Source: Myxocyprinus asiaticus
Taxonomy: Eukaryota; Chordata; Actinopteri; Cypriniformes; Catostomidae
NCBI RefSeq assembly: GCF_019703515.2
Contig: NC_059347.1
Coordinates: 20,234,001-20,298,000, forward strand
Direction of reading: 5' to 3'
Length of the DNA stretch: 64,000 bases
The position numbers and the translations under genes are program-made. Below are positions 36,589 through 48,695 of this stretch, in pieces (positions within the stretch are counted from its first letter, which is position 1; the number at the start of each line of letters is the position of its first letter). The notes below the pieces were generated by a model. The model made no database searches, was not told the origin of the DNA, and saw only the letters and a list, made by a program, of their open reading frames with translations.

Positions 36589-37210
36589 CTACAAAGTGTT
36601 CTCATCAAAAAATCCTCCACATGCAGCAATGACAGCTTTGCAGATCCTTGGCATTCTAGCTGTCAGTTTGTCCAGATACTCAGGTGGCATTTCACCCCAC
36701 ACTTCCTGTAGCACTTGCCATAGATGTGGCTGTCTTGTCGGGCACTTCACACGCACCTTACAGTCTAACTGATCCCACAAAATCTCAATGGGGTTAAGAT
36801 CCATAACACTCTTTTCCAATTATCTGTTGTCCAATGTCTGTTTCTTTGCCCACTCTAACCTTTTCTTTTTGTTTTTCTGTTTCAAAAGTGGCTTTTTCTT
36901 TGCAATTCTTCCCATAAGGCCTGAAACTGGTGTTGAGCGGGTAGAATTCAATGAAGCTGTCAGCTGAGGACATGTGAGGCATCTATTTCTCAAACTAGAG
37001 ACTCTGATGTACTTCTTGTTTAGTTGTACATCTGGGCCTTCCACATCTCTTTCTGTCCTTGTTAGATCCAGTTGTACTTTGTCTTTGAAGACTGTAGTGT
37101 ACACCTTTGTATGAAATCTTCAGTTTTTTGACAATTTCCAGCATTCCTCATTCCTCAAAACAATGATTGACTGACGAGTTTCTAGAGAAAGCTGTTTCTT
37201 TTTCGCCATT
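36589..37210 (-). pseudogene. Tc1/mariner transposase remnant, catalytic middle deleted
   Basis: In sense order from 37210: 'MAKKKQLS' start, an N-terminal DNA-binding part ('VYTTVFKDKVQLDL', with stop and frame changes), 'RLEWAKKQTLDNR', a stop, then 'VMDLNPIEILWDQLDCKVR' and 'VLQEVWGEMPPEYLDKLT', the C-terminal end with the third acidic region. The segment between, which holds the first two catalytic Asp residues of the DDE triad, is gone. The copy cannot make transposase. Confidence 0.85.
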
Positions 37211-37598
37211 TGTGACCTAATATTGACCTTAAGACATGCCAGTCTATTGCATACTGTGGCAACTCAAAAACAAACACAAAGACAATGTTAAGCTTCATTT
37301 AACGAACCAAATAGCTTTCATCAGTGTTTGATATAATGGCAAGTGATTTTCTAGTACCAAATTAGCAGTTTAGCATGATTACACAAGAATAAGGTGTTGG
37401 AGTGATGGCTGCTGGAAATGGGGCATGTCTAGATTTGATCAAAAATGACTTTTTTCAAATAGTGATGGTGCTGTTTTTTACATCAGTAATGTCCTGACTA
37501 TACTTTGTGATCAGTTGAATGCCACTTTGGTGAATTAATGTACCAATTTCCTTCTGAAACAGCAAAATCTGTACATTATTCCAAACTTTTGGCTGCCA

Positions 37599-37602
<4 letters not shown>
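37211..37602 (-). mobile_element. Tc1 5' non-coding part and terminal repeat
   Basis: Lies between the transposase start codon and the terminus TACACTGGCAGCCAAAAGTT (minus-strand reading). Nearly identical over about 370 bp to 17372-17740, so two copies of the same family are in this gene region. The outer terminus abuts a TA microsatellite. Confidence 0.78.

Positions 37603-37669
<67 letters not shown>
37603..37669. repeat. (TA)n microsatellite
   Basis: About 32 uninterrupted TA units starting directly at the Tc1 terminus. Tc1 elements insert at TA, so the element either landed in an existing run or seeded it. Confidence 0.9.
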
Positions 37670-37670
<1 letters not shown>

Positions 37671-38027
37671 CAAGCATTTTAACTGCATTAATATAAACAC
37701 TATTAAGTAGCTGGCAGGAGCCAGGCCTCCTCAAGGAGCATTGAGAAAATAGCATATAGCTCTTACTCTGGCCACAGGGTGTCACTGTGTTTCATTAGTG
37801 GAATCCCCTGTCTGCTGTTCTCAATATCTAGTGTTACATAATACTCATCCTCAGTGCAGAGACTGCAAGAGAACTGAGATGTGATGTGTTCCTCCCACTC
37901 AGTGCAGACAGTGGGCAGGTTTTTATGTTCATGTTTGATTTTGTTGCATGAAGATTTGCATCACAGGTGTGTGACCTCTGGAGGTGTTTAGGTATTTGAA
38001 TATTAGCAAGTAAATGGAAAATTCCTT

Positions 38028-38342
38028 AAAGGCATAGTTCACCCTCATTTGAAATTCTGTCATCATTTACTTACCCTCATTTCGTTCCAAACCTGTGCGA
38101 CTTACCTTTTTCTGAGAAACATAAAAGGAGATGTTAGGCAAAATGACAGTCTCAGTAACCATTCACTTTCACTGCATCTTTTTTTCCTTACAATGAAAAT
38201 GAATGGTGACTGAGGCTGTCATTTTACCTAACATCAGCTTTTGTGTTCCATGGAAGATCAAAAGTCATACGGGTTTAAAACAACATGAGGGTCAGTAAAT
38301 AATGACAGAATTTTCATATCTGGGTGAACTATTCATTTAAAG
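38028..38342. mobile_element. Angel-type foldback MITE 1
   Basis: The left arm 'catagttcaccctcatttga' and 'gtcatcatttacttaccctc' is mirrored by the right arm 'gggtcagtaaataatgacag' and 'ctgggtgaactattca'. The central part also folds ('accattcactttcactgc' against 'atgaatggtgact'). Matches the foldback Angel elements described in zebrafish. Confidence 0.75.
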
Positions 38343-38576
38343 GAAACTGCTAACTATTGGGCTGTAGGCATGGTGAAAAAGAGAATATACAGTTCAATAA
38401 ATCAATGTTGAATTGTAATAATAATAATAAAGAATAAAATGAGTAGTGTTGAAAAGATAATGCCCTTGTTCTTCTAATCTGACATGTCTCACTTGTCACT
38501 TCAAGGAATAGTAATCTCTGCAAAAGCATTGCTAGAAACCCAAAAATTAACTTTGTGTTTACAATATAGGAGTCGA

Positions 38577-39247
38577 GTTAAAGAGATATTTCTCCCAAAT
38601 ATGAAAATTCTCACATTTTTTACTCACCCTCATACCATCCTTGACTTTCTTTCTTCTGCAGAACACAAATTATGATTTTTAGAAGAATATTTCAGCTCTG
38701 TAGGTCCATACAAAATTGTGATGCTTCAAAAAGCACATAAAGGCATCATAAAAGTAATCCATATGATATGTTTTAATCCATATCTTCAGAAGCAATATGA
38801 TGTGTGGGTGAGTAACAGAACTTTTTTGCTTGAAATTCTTCTCCCTGCTCAGTTGGGGGCTAGGCATGAAGAATGTGAATCAGCAAAAACACAAGAAGAA
38901 GAATGAGAACGTTAAAGTGAAGATTGACTTCAGGGAGGATAATTTACAGTAAAAAAGAACTTAAATATTAATGTGTTTCTCACCCACACCTATCATATCA
39001 CTTCTGAAGACATGGATTTAACCACTGGGTTCTTATGGATCACTTCTATGCTGCCTTGTTTGATTTTTGGAGCTTCAACATTTTGGCACACATTCACTTG
39101 CAATATATGGACCAAAATAGCTGAGATATTCTTCTAAAAATCTTCAACTGAGTTCAGCAGATTGAAGAAAGTCATACACATCTGGGATGGCATAAGGGTG
39201 AGTAAATCATGAGAGAATTTTCATTTTTGGGTCAACTATTCTTTTAA
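38577..39247. mobile_element. Angel-type foldback MITE 2 (longer form)
   Basis: The left arm has 'gatatttctcccaaatatga' and 'tttactcaccctcatac', plus the shared inner word 'ctttctttcttctgcagaac'. The right arm has 'gaaagtcatacacatctggg', 'agggtgagtaaatcatgaga' and 'ttgggtcaactattctttta'. About 670 bp, with an internal duplication of the 'tcagaagcaatatgatgtgt' type. Confidence 0.72.
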
Positions 39248-39371
39248 GGATAAAGGGGAACCATGTTCTAATTCTAATGGTATGCACAGCGGTAGCAGCT
39301 GCAACCTGCCCCTGTATGAATTAGCGCTGTTTATTAATGCAGGTGTCCCTGTTATTATAGCTAATACTTCT

Positions 39372-40052
39372 CCCAGAATAGTTCTCCCAAAAATTAAAAT
39401 TATCTCATCATTTACTCACCATCATGCCACCCCAGATGTGTATGACTTTCTTTCTTCTGCAGAACACAAACAAAGATTTCAGCTTTGAAGACCCATTCAA
39501 TGCAGGGGAATGGTGGCTAGAAAGTTGAAGCTCAAAAAAGCTCATCAAGGCTGCATAAAAGTAATTCATAAGAATCCAGTGGTTAAATTCATGTCTTCAG
39601 AAGTGATATTAAAGATGTGGGTGAGAAACAGATCAATATTTATGCCCTTTTTTTTACCATAAATTCTCCTCCCTGCTCAGTAGATGACGATATGCAAGAA
39701 GAATGCCAATCGTCAAAAACAGAAGAATGTGGAAGTGAAAGTGGAGATTTATAGTAAAAAAGGACTTAAATATTGCTCTGTTTCTTACCCACACCTATCA
39801 TATCGCTTCTGAAGACATAGATTTAACTACTGGAGTTTATGAATTAATTTTAGTCTGCCTTTATATGCTTTTTTAAGATTCAAAGTTCTGGCCACCATGT
39901 ACTGCATTGTATGGACCAACAGAACTGTTATATTTTTCTGAAAATCTTCATTTGTGTTCTGCAGAAGAAAGAAAGTCATACACATCTGAGATGGCAGGAG
40001 GGTGAGAAAATTATGAGAGAATTTTCCTTTTGGGGTGAACTACTACTTTAAG
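39372..40052. mobile_element. Angel-type foldback MITE 3
   Basis: Close relative of the preceding element in the same orientation, with 'tctcatcatttactcaccat' at the left and 'gagggtgagaaaattatgag' at the right. The inner segment is inverted repeat again. Separated from MITE 2 by about 125 bp. Confidence 0.72.
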
Positions 40053-40860
40053 GTCAGGGATATTTTCCTAACCCTAAGTATTATGTTCCTGTGTGTAGGC
40101 TAACTCATCCCATCTCAACTTATTTCATGCTTAAAATAGAAAGTATACCTCGAATTGTGTCGATAGTTGAGAAGTGTGCAGTTACTTTTCTAAGTGATCT
40201 GATTTAAGATTTTTGATGATCAAAGGGGTGAAAAAAAACCATAGACTTAAACTGAGGGGGGAACCCAAGCCATCTGCAATATCATAAAGACTTGGAGATG
40301 GGCTCTTTTGACTTGGGCCTGTAAGTAACAACCTAGCAAGTACCCAGATCACCCTAGCAACCACACAGCAATGAACCAACAACTAAAGCAACCACATAGC
40401 AACACCTTGGCAACCACCCAGAGCACACTAGCATCATGGAAGTGAGTTTTTCACAGGCAAGCACCACTCAGATTTTCTGAAGAAAATGTAGTTTGTTGTC
40501 TAAACTTTAAACAACCGTCCTGTTGAAGCCACACTAGCAGTTTTGCAATAGCTATTCACAGTTATACCAAAAAAACCAAAAAAACCAAAAACAAATGGCA
40601 GTTGTTATCTGAAAAAATAAAATAAAAATAACAAAACTGGTCCTGTCAATCTTTACTAAATTGTGTAATCCTTATTCTATAGCAGTTTATATAGTTTTCA
40701 CCCAAATTGACTTTTGTTATTCTATTTCTAAAGGCAGTTTATGTTTGGTTTTTTAATGCATAACATACTGTATGCAACCCGTTAGCTACACCTTTAACCT
40801 AACATTTCATGCTGAAGAGTATTGTATGAATATTATTAAAATGTGTCGAAAAGCTTGATC
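40053..40860. other. Flank upstream of the Slack-B promoter, with a minisatellite-like stretch
   Basis: At 40325-40440 a degenerate unit of about 20 bp ('ctagcaaccacacagcaa' and variants) repeats five or six times. The rest is AT-rich without exons. Confidence 0.5.
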
Positions 40861-41161
40861 TTTTGGTTCTGGTGTGGTAATGTGATTCGGTACAGATAGT
40901 TCTGAGCAGGATTTGCGCACAGGATCATCATGTCTTGCGCAGTTGAGTCTGTAGGCTTGAGAATCTTGTATTGCAAGACCATACCGAGCACTGTAAGAAT
41001 CAACGCGCCTCAGTTCTTCAGCGTTGTGAGCGTGTTAGGCGCGAGTCCAGCTGCAGGTGCATTTAGTTCCACGGATGCGACGCGCGTTAGAAAAGTGAAC
41101 CATGAGTTTCCGTTGACAACACCTGTACATCTCTGCCGGTGGTAACTTGTAAGCCTGAAGA
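40861..41161 (+). promoter_or_regulatory. kcnt1: Candidate promoter/5' leader of kcnt1 exon B
   Basis: From about 40900 the sequence is much richer in CpG ('gcgttgtgagcgtgttaggc', 'gatgcgacgcgcgttag') than the surrounding intron, as expected for a small CpG island. An upstream ATG at 40930 opens a 71-codon frame that stops at 41145, 16 bp before the channel start. It could act as an upstream frame if the transcript begins before 40930. No TATA box is obvious. Confidence 0.55.
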
Positions 41162-41316
41162 ATGGCAGGTGCCAAAAGAACCGAGTCGCCGTCCGAAATC
41201 GACCCGGACGTGAAGACCGAGGCGAGGAAATCATTCGAGCACATATGGCTTAATTCGGCGGTGCCGGACCTGCCGGTTCGGACGATGGGTTCTTTTGAGA
41301 GCGATGCTGGTCAAAG
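41162..41316 (+). CDS. kcnt1: kcnt1 alternative first coding exon B (Slack-B-like N-terminus)
   Basis: Encodes MAGAKRTESPSEIDPDVKTE, continues to TMGSFESDAGQ, and ends in a split Arg codon (AG|GTACCG donor). The opening resembles the mammalian Slack-B start (MARAK...SPSE) and the SDxGQR ending is conserved, which points to KCNT1 rather than KCNT2. The ATG has A at -3 and G at +4. The exon is 155 nt and phase 2. It joins the 39-nt exon at 52131 to give ...GQRYTEEYSM. This cytoplasmic N-terminus is known in mammals to affect gating and assembly. Confidence 0.85.
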
Positions 41317-43123
41317 GTACCGCAGTCCCGTTTCAAGCAGCATGTGTGTTTGAACACTGATAACAAAACTGCAGCATCCTCCAATACGCGTCAACTAATG
41401 TGCCGCCAGTCGACTTTAGCAAGGCTATTATAAATGAATCAATCAATAAGCCAAACGTTTTAGTGTTTGGAGCTTGCATGTGAAAGGTGAGCGATTTAGT
41501 TTGAGGAATGTTGTATAAGATATCAATGCTCGAATCTTTTCTCTCTTCGTTTTGATAGATAGTTTTGTTCATTAGAAGTGCACATTAATGTATAATATAG
41601 CAAAATACATAAATATCAGATCTGTAGTCTACTATGGGCCACATAAATAGTCTACTAAACGTGACTACACGTTTAGCTGGTGGCAATATTAATCTACTAC
41701 AAAGGTTACATAAAGCCAGCGTTTATAATTTAATAGGACTAACGGGAGGGTGCTGCAGCTCTCTGTATCCATAAATGATGTGCGTAAGGGGCCGTTCACA
41801 CCGCACGTGTTTTTGCGTCCGTTCGTGCAGTTTTTAAACATGAGCTAGATAGACGGACGTCTTTGACCGTTGCGCTGCGTTTTTTAGACGCCATGTCTTT
41901 TATCTGCCTGCCACTTGTCTAGCCTGTCTTTTTTTTGTTTTTTTGTTTTTTAGCGCAAGGACGCATTCGGTTTGAACTGCCCCTAAGTCTTTTACTTCTC
42001 ATCCAAACAGCTTATAGCTCTTTATTGGATTAATAATGCATGACAAATTGTGTAGTTCTATATCATTGATTTTAAATTGTTGCCTAATGCAAACCATTAA
42101 ACAATCCAGAAAGCTTGTGGGAATCTACTCATTTTGTGTATTTGACAGTCAAATACTAGATGTGCAAATTACATTGTGCCCTTATAGACAAATGACTTAC
42201 CTGTGGCTTTTGAAGAGCTAGTAAACATGTATACCAAAATGTATTTTCATTGTCACCATTGCTCTGTGTGGCCTGTTTGTTAATCATATATTTAATGTCT
42301 ACGCTATTTAATTCATCTCAACCAAAATTCATTTTGAGTGCAGGTTTTCTCATTTCAAATATTCCAACTGGCAGTACAGTTTAACTACCTTTGAATTATA
42401 AAATTTTAATAATGGGTTTAAAGTATAATAGGCAATGTATGGACATGTTGAGGGGAGGGACATGTCGAAAACATGCTGTCGATTGAGCTTAACTTGTATT
42501 GAACCCCGAATATTCCTTTTTAAGGCTGAATAAATCCATACATAAATTGACATGCAAATGTCTATGTGTATATACAGTACGTGTAAATATGTGTATTCAT
42601 TATGGTTTGGTAATGTAGGTTAATCATACACAGTGCTGTTCTCTATACCAAGTCCACACCAAGCTCTCATCTCACTGTACAGCAGTTCTTTCAATTTGAA
42701 CTGGAGCTCTGTGGACTTAATGCAACATTTTGCAGAGTCTGTGTTATGATGTCCTTTAATGCAATCCATTCCAACTGCCCATTTAGCCTTTTGCCCTATT
42801 GTGTGTTCTTCGATATTGGTGCACAAAGGCACTTCTATTTGCAGTTGAGCTGAATATTAGAGATGAGCACGGGAGAACTGCAGATATGTGTAAAATAGTT
42901 TTATAATAATTTTATAAAGAGCACAGAGAGAAAACTGTTTGTGGTTATGTCATTTTGATGCTCAGGATTTTTATGGCCTATAAATTTAATCGTGAGGTAT
43001 TTCCACCCAGTTAGGGACATGCACATGACTGTATGTATATGTAAAAATACATAAATACATAGAAATGTAATAGTTTTTTCTTTAAATTAATTTAAATAAG
43101 AAGTAATGGTAGTACTTTATTTT
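41317..43123. other. kcnt1 intron after exon B
   Basis: Contains the MITE at 41788-41983 and, at about 42462-42530, a fragment sharing 'attgagcttaacttgtattg' with the edge of the 2681-3191 foldback family. No exon seen. Confidence 0.5.
41788..41983. mobile_element. Harbinger-like MITE, 196 bp
   Basis: Terminal inverted repeats GGGGCCGTTCACACCG and GGGGCAGTTCAAACCG (14/16) are flanked by TAA at 41785-41787 and 41984-41986. This fits a PIF/Harbinger TWA duplication. CpG-rich compared with the intron. Confidence 0.75.
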
Positions 43124-43230
43124 ACAGTACATGTACTTTCCTGGTACATATATGGTAAATATGTTGTAACTACAGACAAAGCTGTTGTAACAAGAGGTAC
43201 TTACCTGAACTGTTCATAAATGGTAACTTA

Positions 43231-44041
43231 GGGTGTACTCACACTAGGCCCGGTTGCCTTGTACCGTGCCCAAGCATGATTGTCCCCCTTCCCCACTCCC
43301 CCGCTGGCCTGCACTCACATTGCACTTAATGTTCCGTGCCTGAGCACGCTTACGTCATTACGATGCGACTTTTTGTTTTGAAGAAAACAGGAAGAAAAGC
43401 ACTCTCACAGAGCACAATGGAGTCCATCATTGTAACGTTACTTTGTGGCTTACTTTGAGTCATTTGGGGCACTGTGACACATGGCCCTCTCACATGCCTA
43501 ATTGTCGACAGCATCGTACCACTGAAATTTATCCTTTTCGTCCGACGAGCTGCCAGATTTACGGAGTGCATTCCATACCTTCAGATACTGAATCTGCAGT
43601 TTTTTCAGTTTGTCACGTCATTGCTCAATGGTTCTTTGGTATCCATGAGCATGAAGTTAGTTGCAAATTTTACCAAATATCTCGTAGTTCTTGTGTGTTC
43701 TTGTGTGTTGTATCCAGTTGTTCCTGTATTCTCTCGTCTGCCCAAATTTCCAGTAAACACTGCACCTATGCCGTAGACCAAAATGATCCCTTTGCTCAAT
43801 CGCATCATTGACGTCATGTTTCGAGTTTCGTGCTCGGTCACGGTTAGTGATCACACTAGATGCATACCGTGCCTAAGACAACTGAACCATGCCCGAGCCC
43901 ACCTCTTCAAGCGGGCCAAGGCACGGTTCAGCATACCATGCCCGGGCACGGTACAGTGCGATCACACTAGTCAAACGAACGGGACTTTTGGGGGTCAAAC
44001 GTGCTTGGGCACAGTACAGATTGCCTAGTGTGAGTACACCC
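43231..44041 (-). mobile_element. Harbinger-like element, 811 bp, perfect 19-bp inverted repeats
   Basis: Both ends read GGGTGTACTCACACTAGGC inward, a perfect 19-bp match. Flanks are TTA (43228-43230) and TAA (44042-44044). The uninterrupted sister repeat unit suggests an original TAA target, so one base has changed. Inside, the consensus words 'gtgcccgagc' and 'cacggtac' repeat in both arms. A MYB/SANT-like remnant lies on the minus strand, supporting PIF/Harbinger origin. Confidence 0.8.
43600..43770 (-). pseudogene. MYB/SANT-like DNA-binding domain remnant
   Basis: Broken across two minus-strand frames. One has 'WKFGQTREYRNNWIQHTRTH' and 'KNYEIFGKI', the other 'ATNFMLM'. The W-D/E-x-I-Q-x-x-L...YEIxxKIA pattern is typical of the MYB-like protein of Harbinger elements. 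Frame changes and stops make it non-functional. Recognised by pattern only. Confidence 0.5.
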
Positions 44042-44300
44042 TAATATGAAACATTACTGTACCTACCAATGGTACATACATGGTAATTATGTTGTACCTA
44101 CAGATAAATGTGGCGTAACAATACGTACTTTACTTATCTAAAGTGTACCCACATGGTAAGTAATATGAAACTTTACAGTACATCTCAATGTTACACACAT
44201 GGTAAATATGTACAGACAAGTGTGGGGTAATAACAGGCAATTATTTATAGTTTACTTACATGTTAACTAATGTGAAACATTACGGTACTTAGCAAAACTT

Positions 44301-47300
44301 TAAAAATGATAGATATTAGTTAGTACAAGTTCTCATGGTACATGCTTTGGAAGTTGGATGGGATCTTACATAGAACCAAATATGAAACGCAGCTGTAACT
44401 ATACAGTACTTCATAGGGTTACTACTTAGTAATATTAAGAAAGGCATTCTTCACGTGACAACTGGTAAAGTCAAGTGCAAATATGAGGCTGGTAGCTACT
44501 GCATATGTCCAAAATGAGAACTGTCAACACACATATAATTATTAGGTATGTCATTAAAAATCTCTTAATGAATTGCCAGAAATGAAGAGAATCAGTGTTC
44601 AGATAAAGCTTGTTAGTTAAGGTGAACTGCAATGATGCTTACCGCTGGCTGACACTCAATAAGTATCTTCATCCATGCTTTGTAAATAGTGGACATTGAG
44701 GCTTTTAATTTCAGACGTAGTATTGTGGTGTCCAGATACATTAAATTGTGAATCCCTAAACGTAAACAGTGCAGAGATTGATATGGCTAGTGGAGTTTCA
44801 TTAGTATTTATTGTCCATATATACAATATATGAAATGTGATGTTAATGCAACATCTTTTGAGTCCTTCAGGGCTTTCCTTTTAAAGAAGGAAGAATAATA
44901 ATCCTTCTGTCACTCTCTCTATTGATTTGCTCAGTGTAGATACCTTTGCAGCACTACATTATAGGCAGTCTTTTCTTGTCAATAGTTGCCAAGAGCAGAC
45001 TGTAAATAGGGCACACGCTTACAGAACACAAGGATGTAAGGAATCTTCTTAATGAACTGTCTTGCTTACAAAAATTATGTCCAGTAATTACAAGAAAACT
45101 AAGAAACTTGGTGAGCCATGCAGACAAAACTTTCACAAGTCTAATAATGATAAAAATGTTGAAAAACAGTTGCTGTCTATTCTTGCTCATAAAATATACT
45201 TTAAAGATACAGATGCTCTGTAAATTGTCTCATATTGCATCCCGTACGTTAGGTACTACTTTTAACCTTAATTTTTGAAATTCTATCATTAAAACAAATT
45301 AAAACTAAAAATCGTAAAAATGTCTTTATTTTCCTCAAAAATAGTGCATAACACCTAACATTGTCCCCAGTATTGCTTTACACCCAGTTAATATGTAATA
45401 TTGCAGTTAAAAAAAAAACACACACAAAAAAAAAAAATTCATTAACTATTACATCACTTCCCTGATGTGATATTACATTTTGAGGGAAATTTATCTAGAA
45501 ACAAATTATTAGTCTTTACATTCCTTTTCATTTATGATTTTTTAAATGTTTTTTTGTACAAATGCATAAAAAAATATCACTTTTAAAATATGTAACATAA
45601 AAGTATTGAACATAATTTTGCGGTCAGTCATAAACATACTGTACATCACATATTAAAAGCAAATTTAGTTTTAAATTGCCACCCTGTTATTACCTTCCTG
45701 TCAAAATACCCTTCATTCATTCATTTGCAAGCAGAAAATATATCTAACTAAAAACATAAGTATATGCAATGTATTGTTAAAGAAATTTGGTGTTACTTCC
45801 ATCCTCTGATGGCACCTTCTTCTTTGTTATGTTATGGAACTCATACAGAAGTAAAAAAGGAATAAGATAGACCAAGAGGCACCCTGTCATTTGAAGAATA
45901 AAAAAATTAATATAAAAAAAAGTTTTGTTGTATTTATGAATTTTTTAACATACGTACAATATATACATATACATACAGTTACGTGCCTGTCTTTTACAAG
46001 GTGGGAATACTTATGATTTATTTTATATATATTTTTAGCTGATAAAATCCAGTACTCTGCTGCTTCAGATCATGCCAGTCTCGTTTTCTGAACAATAAAC
46101 ATACTGCTTTTCTGAAGGAATGTTTAAAATTCTGATCGAGACAATTTTTTGTTATCATGAGGTCAAAAAGGCAATGCATACAAAAAATAACCTAATGTGT
46201 AATTGCTGCACATAGCATCATGGTTTAAAACAGTGCTAAGTGGAGATAATATAGTTGCACAGTGGGCATTCGCACATTTATAAGGATTATGGGTGGTAGT
46301 CCATATGGATCTTATTACTGACAAATTGGCTAATACGTTTCAAAGATATCATGAGTCGGTTGACTTTATGCATTTACTGTGGAGTGAAAAGTTTATGTTA
46401 GTGCAAAACGTGTTTGTCCATAGTCTGACATACTGAGTACAAGAGTACTGCCTGGATCTGTTGATGACTGTTGAGTTCAAAAGGATTTTCCAGAAGTAGC
46501 AGTTTCACTAACTGTGCCTTTGCATAATAGACAGCCACTTTACTTCCATGATTCTAAGGAGCTCTTACTAATATAATTGTTGTTTTTTTTTACTGTATGA
46601 ACTGTCATGACTTGCTTTCAAGGCTATACTTTTGTACACTTCTTGACATGCTGTGATTATACCCAAAGGAGATTTATTTGCCCTGTCAACTCTTTGCAAA
46701 ATTAATGTGAGCAGGAAGGATAGAAGAAGCAGAAGGAAATTGTTTGCATAGTCACCTCTGCTTAAAAGATCACTTAGTGATCTTACTAGTATACTATTAA
46801 TTTATACTAATATACTAACTAGTATTGGCTGTTATATTAGGGCTACTTAACTTTGGAAAGCTCATATTGGAAAGCTCAATGTCTCCTGACTTGTACACAA
46901 ATTCCGTAAAAAAGTATGTATTTTCCAACCATCTAAGCAAATCAAGCTTGAAGTACATGTAACTTCAGGTTCTTACTAGGTGCAACAGCAGGGGCAGTAA
47001 GCACACCTCAACAAACCTCACAAGTTGCGCAGCCACAGAATGAGAGCCGGTCACAAAAGACACACTCATGACAGCTGGCTGCATTTTTTCAGATGTAAAT
47101 AGGGCTTCTCGTTGCACAATAGTCTCTGTCTTTTCATACATATTTCTCAACACAACTTTGGTCAAATTCAACCCGAATTATTATCAAAGGACATTGATTA
47201 TTTAATCTAGCCATCACTGGATGATATATTGTGTATCTTTCATATAGTCCACACAATGTATTTTCAGTTACAAGCGTGTCTTTTTGTGGTTTGACAGCTT

Positions 47301-48588
47301 GAATGAAACCTATTAAAGGCTGCATACAGAGAAATTGCATAATAAACATCACCATCACCATCATTCAGTTTGCGCAGTTACATACAGTACACTAACCTGC
47401 AAACTCATCAACGTCTCCTCATTCTTAAAGAAGTACAAAAACCTTTGTAACTTTTGTGTATGATGACTACATTCACAACTTTGGACTGCCACCTTCACAG
47501 CATTGACGCGTCCTGTGTGTGATACCTGTGCCTCTCCTACCAGCGACCAGCTTCAGTATCAAGTACATTTTATATCACCCCCTTGTTTCCCAAAGCTATT
47601 ACGCCAGACTGAACAAACAGCCAAGTGGCAATGAACTGGGAAGCAAACAAATTAGAATTCTAATTTAAATGTTGGCTGATGGAAGTATATCGATGCCTCA
47701 AAACGTATCGAGAACATAATGTGTAATAATCAATGTATCGATATTTTATGACATTCCTAATTCTACATATTTTGTAACATTATTGGAGCTGACTGTTCCA
47801 TTTTAGTACATTGGCATAAGCTTATGCTGTATTGTTGGTGCATTGAGTTGATGCACTGAGTGAACAATTTCTTGACAATGAATGTTGCATAAGCACAGCA
47901 CATAAGAGATCTTACTGTACTATGAACCACAAATATAGGGGGATTTACACCAATGTCTCACATTGCCTATTTAAATGAATGATGTACTACTGTGCATCAG
48001 TATGTCAACAACTCCCTTCCTGAACTTTACATAGATCGGCTGGCTTGTTAGGCTCTTTTTCACTAAAATAAGTAGAGTGCATTTAGAGCACTTCACAGTC
48101 AGAGTGAAATGCTGTGGTGCAGTGCAGGGTTTGTATTTGTACTGTATGTAGGTGTAGCTTTAGACGGGAGAAATCATCCAGTCTGGCAGCACAGTCTCAG
48201 CTGTCAGTGAAATAAGGACACAAGTCACGACTGAGCTCCATGTTCATTCGTTGCACACAGTTTACTGGAAAAAGATTATATTTTTGTGATTACATAGAAA
48301 TAATAATGAAATATTTTGTCATTTTTGTAATAAAAAAAAAGTAATACATTTTTACATTTAATGTAATAATAAAAAAAAAAATTCAATTAAATAAAAAAAG
48401 TATTATACTGCATAAAATATGTATTACATTATGTTATAGCTATGCTCCGAATCAAAGTAGAGCTGTATAATCCTTAATGCCTTAATCCTTTTTTTCCACT
48501 TCATCCTGTTTGATCTAACTTCCTATGCCTTTTTTTTTTATGTCACTATATGTATATGTATGTTTAAATGTATATGTTTGTATGTAGG
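44301..48588. other. kcnt1 intron, AT-rich, no element with clear ends
   Basis: Long AT-rich intron sequence with A-tracts near 45410-45437. None of the short open frames (44954-45190, 46965-47364) shows a recognisable domain or conserved splice context. Confidence 0.4.
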
Positions 48589-48695
48589 TATATACGTTGC
48601 ATTCTCTTGCACTGGAAGCTTCTGTCACCATGCCAAATTCCATGTGTGTGTAAGCATACTTGGCAATAAAGCTCACTCTGATTCTGATTCTTTTG
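48589..48695 (+). repeat. LINE 3' end fragment
   Basis: 'tctgtcaccatgccaaattc', 'cttggcaataaagctcactc' and a (TCTGATTC)n tail are typical of 3' ends of fish non-LTR elements. No coding part is attached. Confidence 0.6.

Larger units (their letters stand above)
43124..44300. repeat. Tandem repeat of about 120-bp units interrupted by a transposon
   Basis: Units share 'acatggtaa', 'tatgaaac.ttac.gtac' and 'gtac.tac' words at 43124-43230, 44042-44160 and 44160-44300. The element at 43231-44041 sits inside the first unit, at the position where later units read 'ggtaagtaatatgaaa'. Confidence 0.65.

Noticed and set aside
40930..41145. 71-codon frame as a separate small protein gene
   Set aside because: Sits in the CpG-rich leader of exon B with no recognisable domain. 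Treated as an upstream reading frame only.
42036..42832. Short frames in the intron after exon B as exons
   Set aside because: No paired splice sites in a compatible phase and no similarity I recognise to channel sequence.
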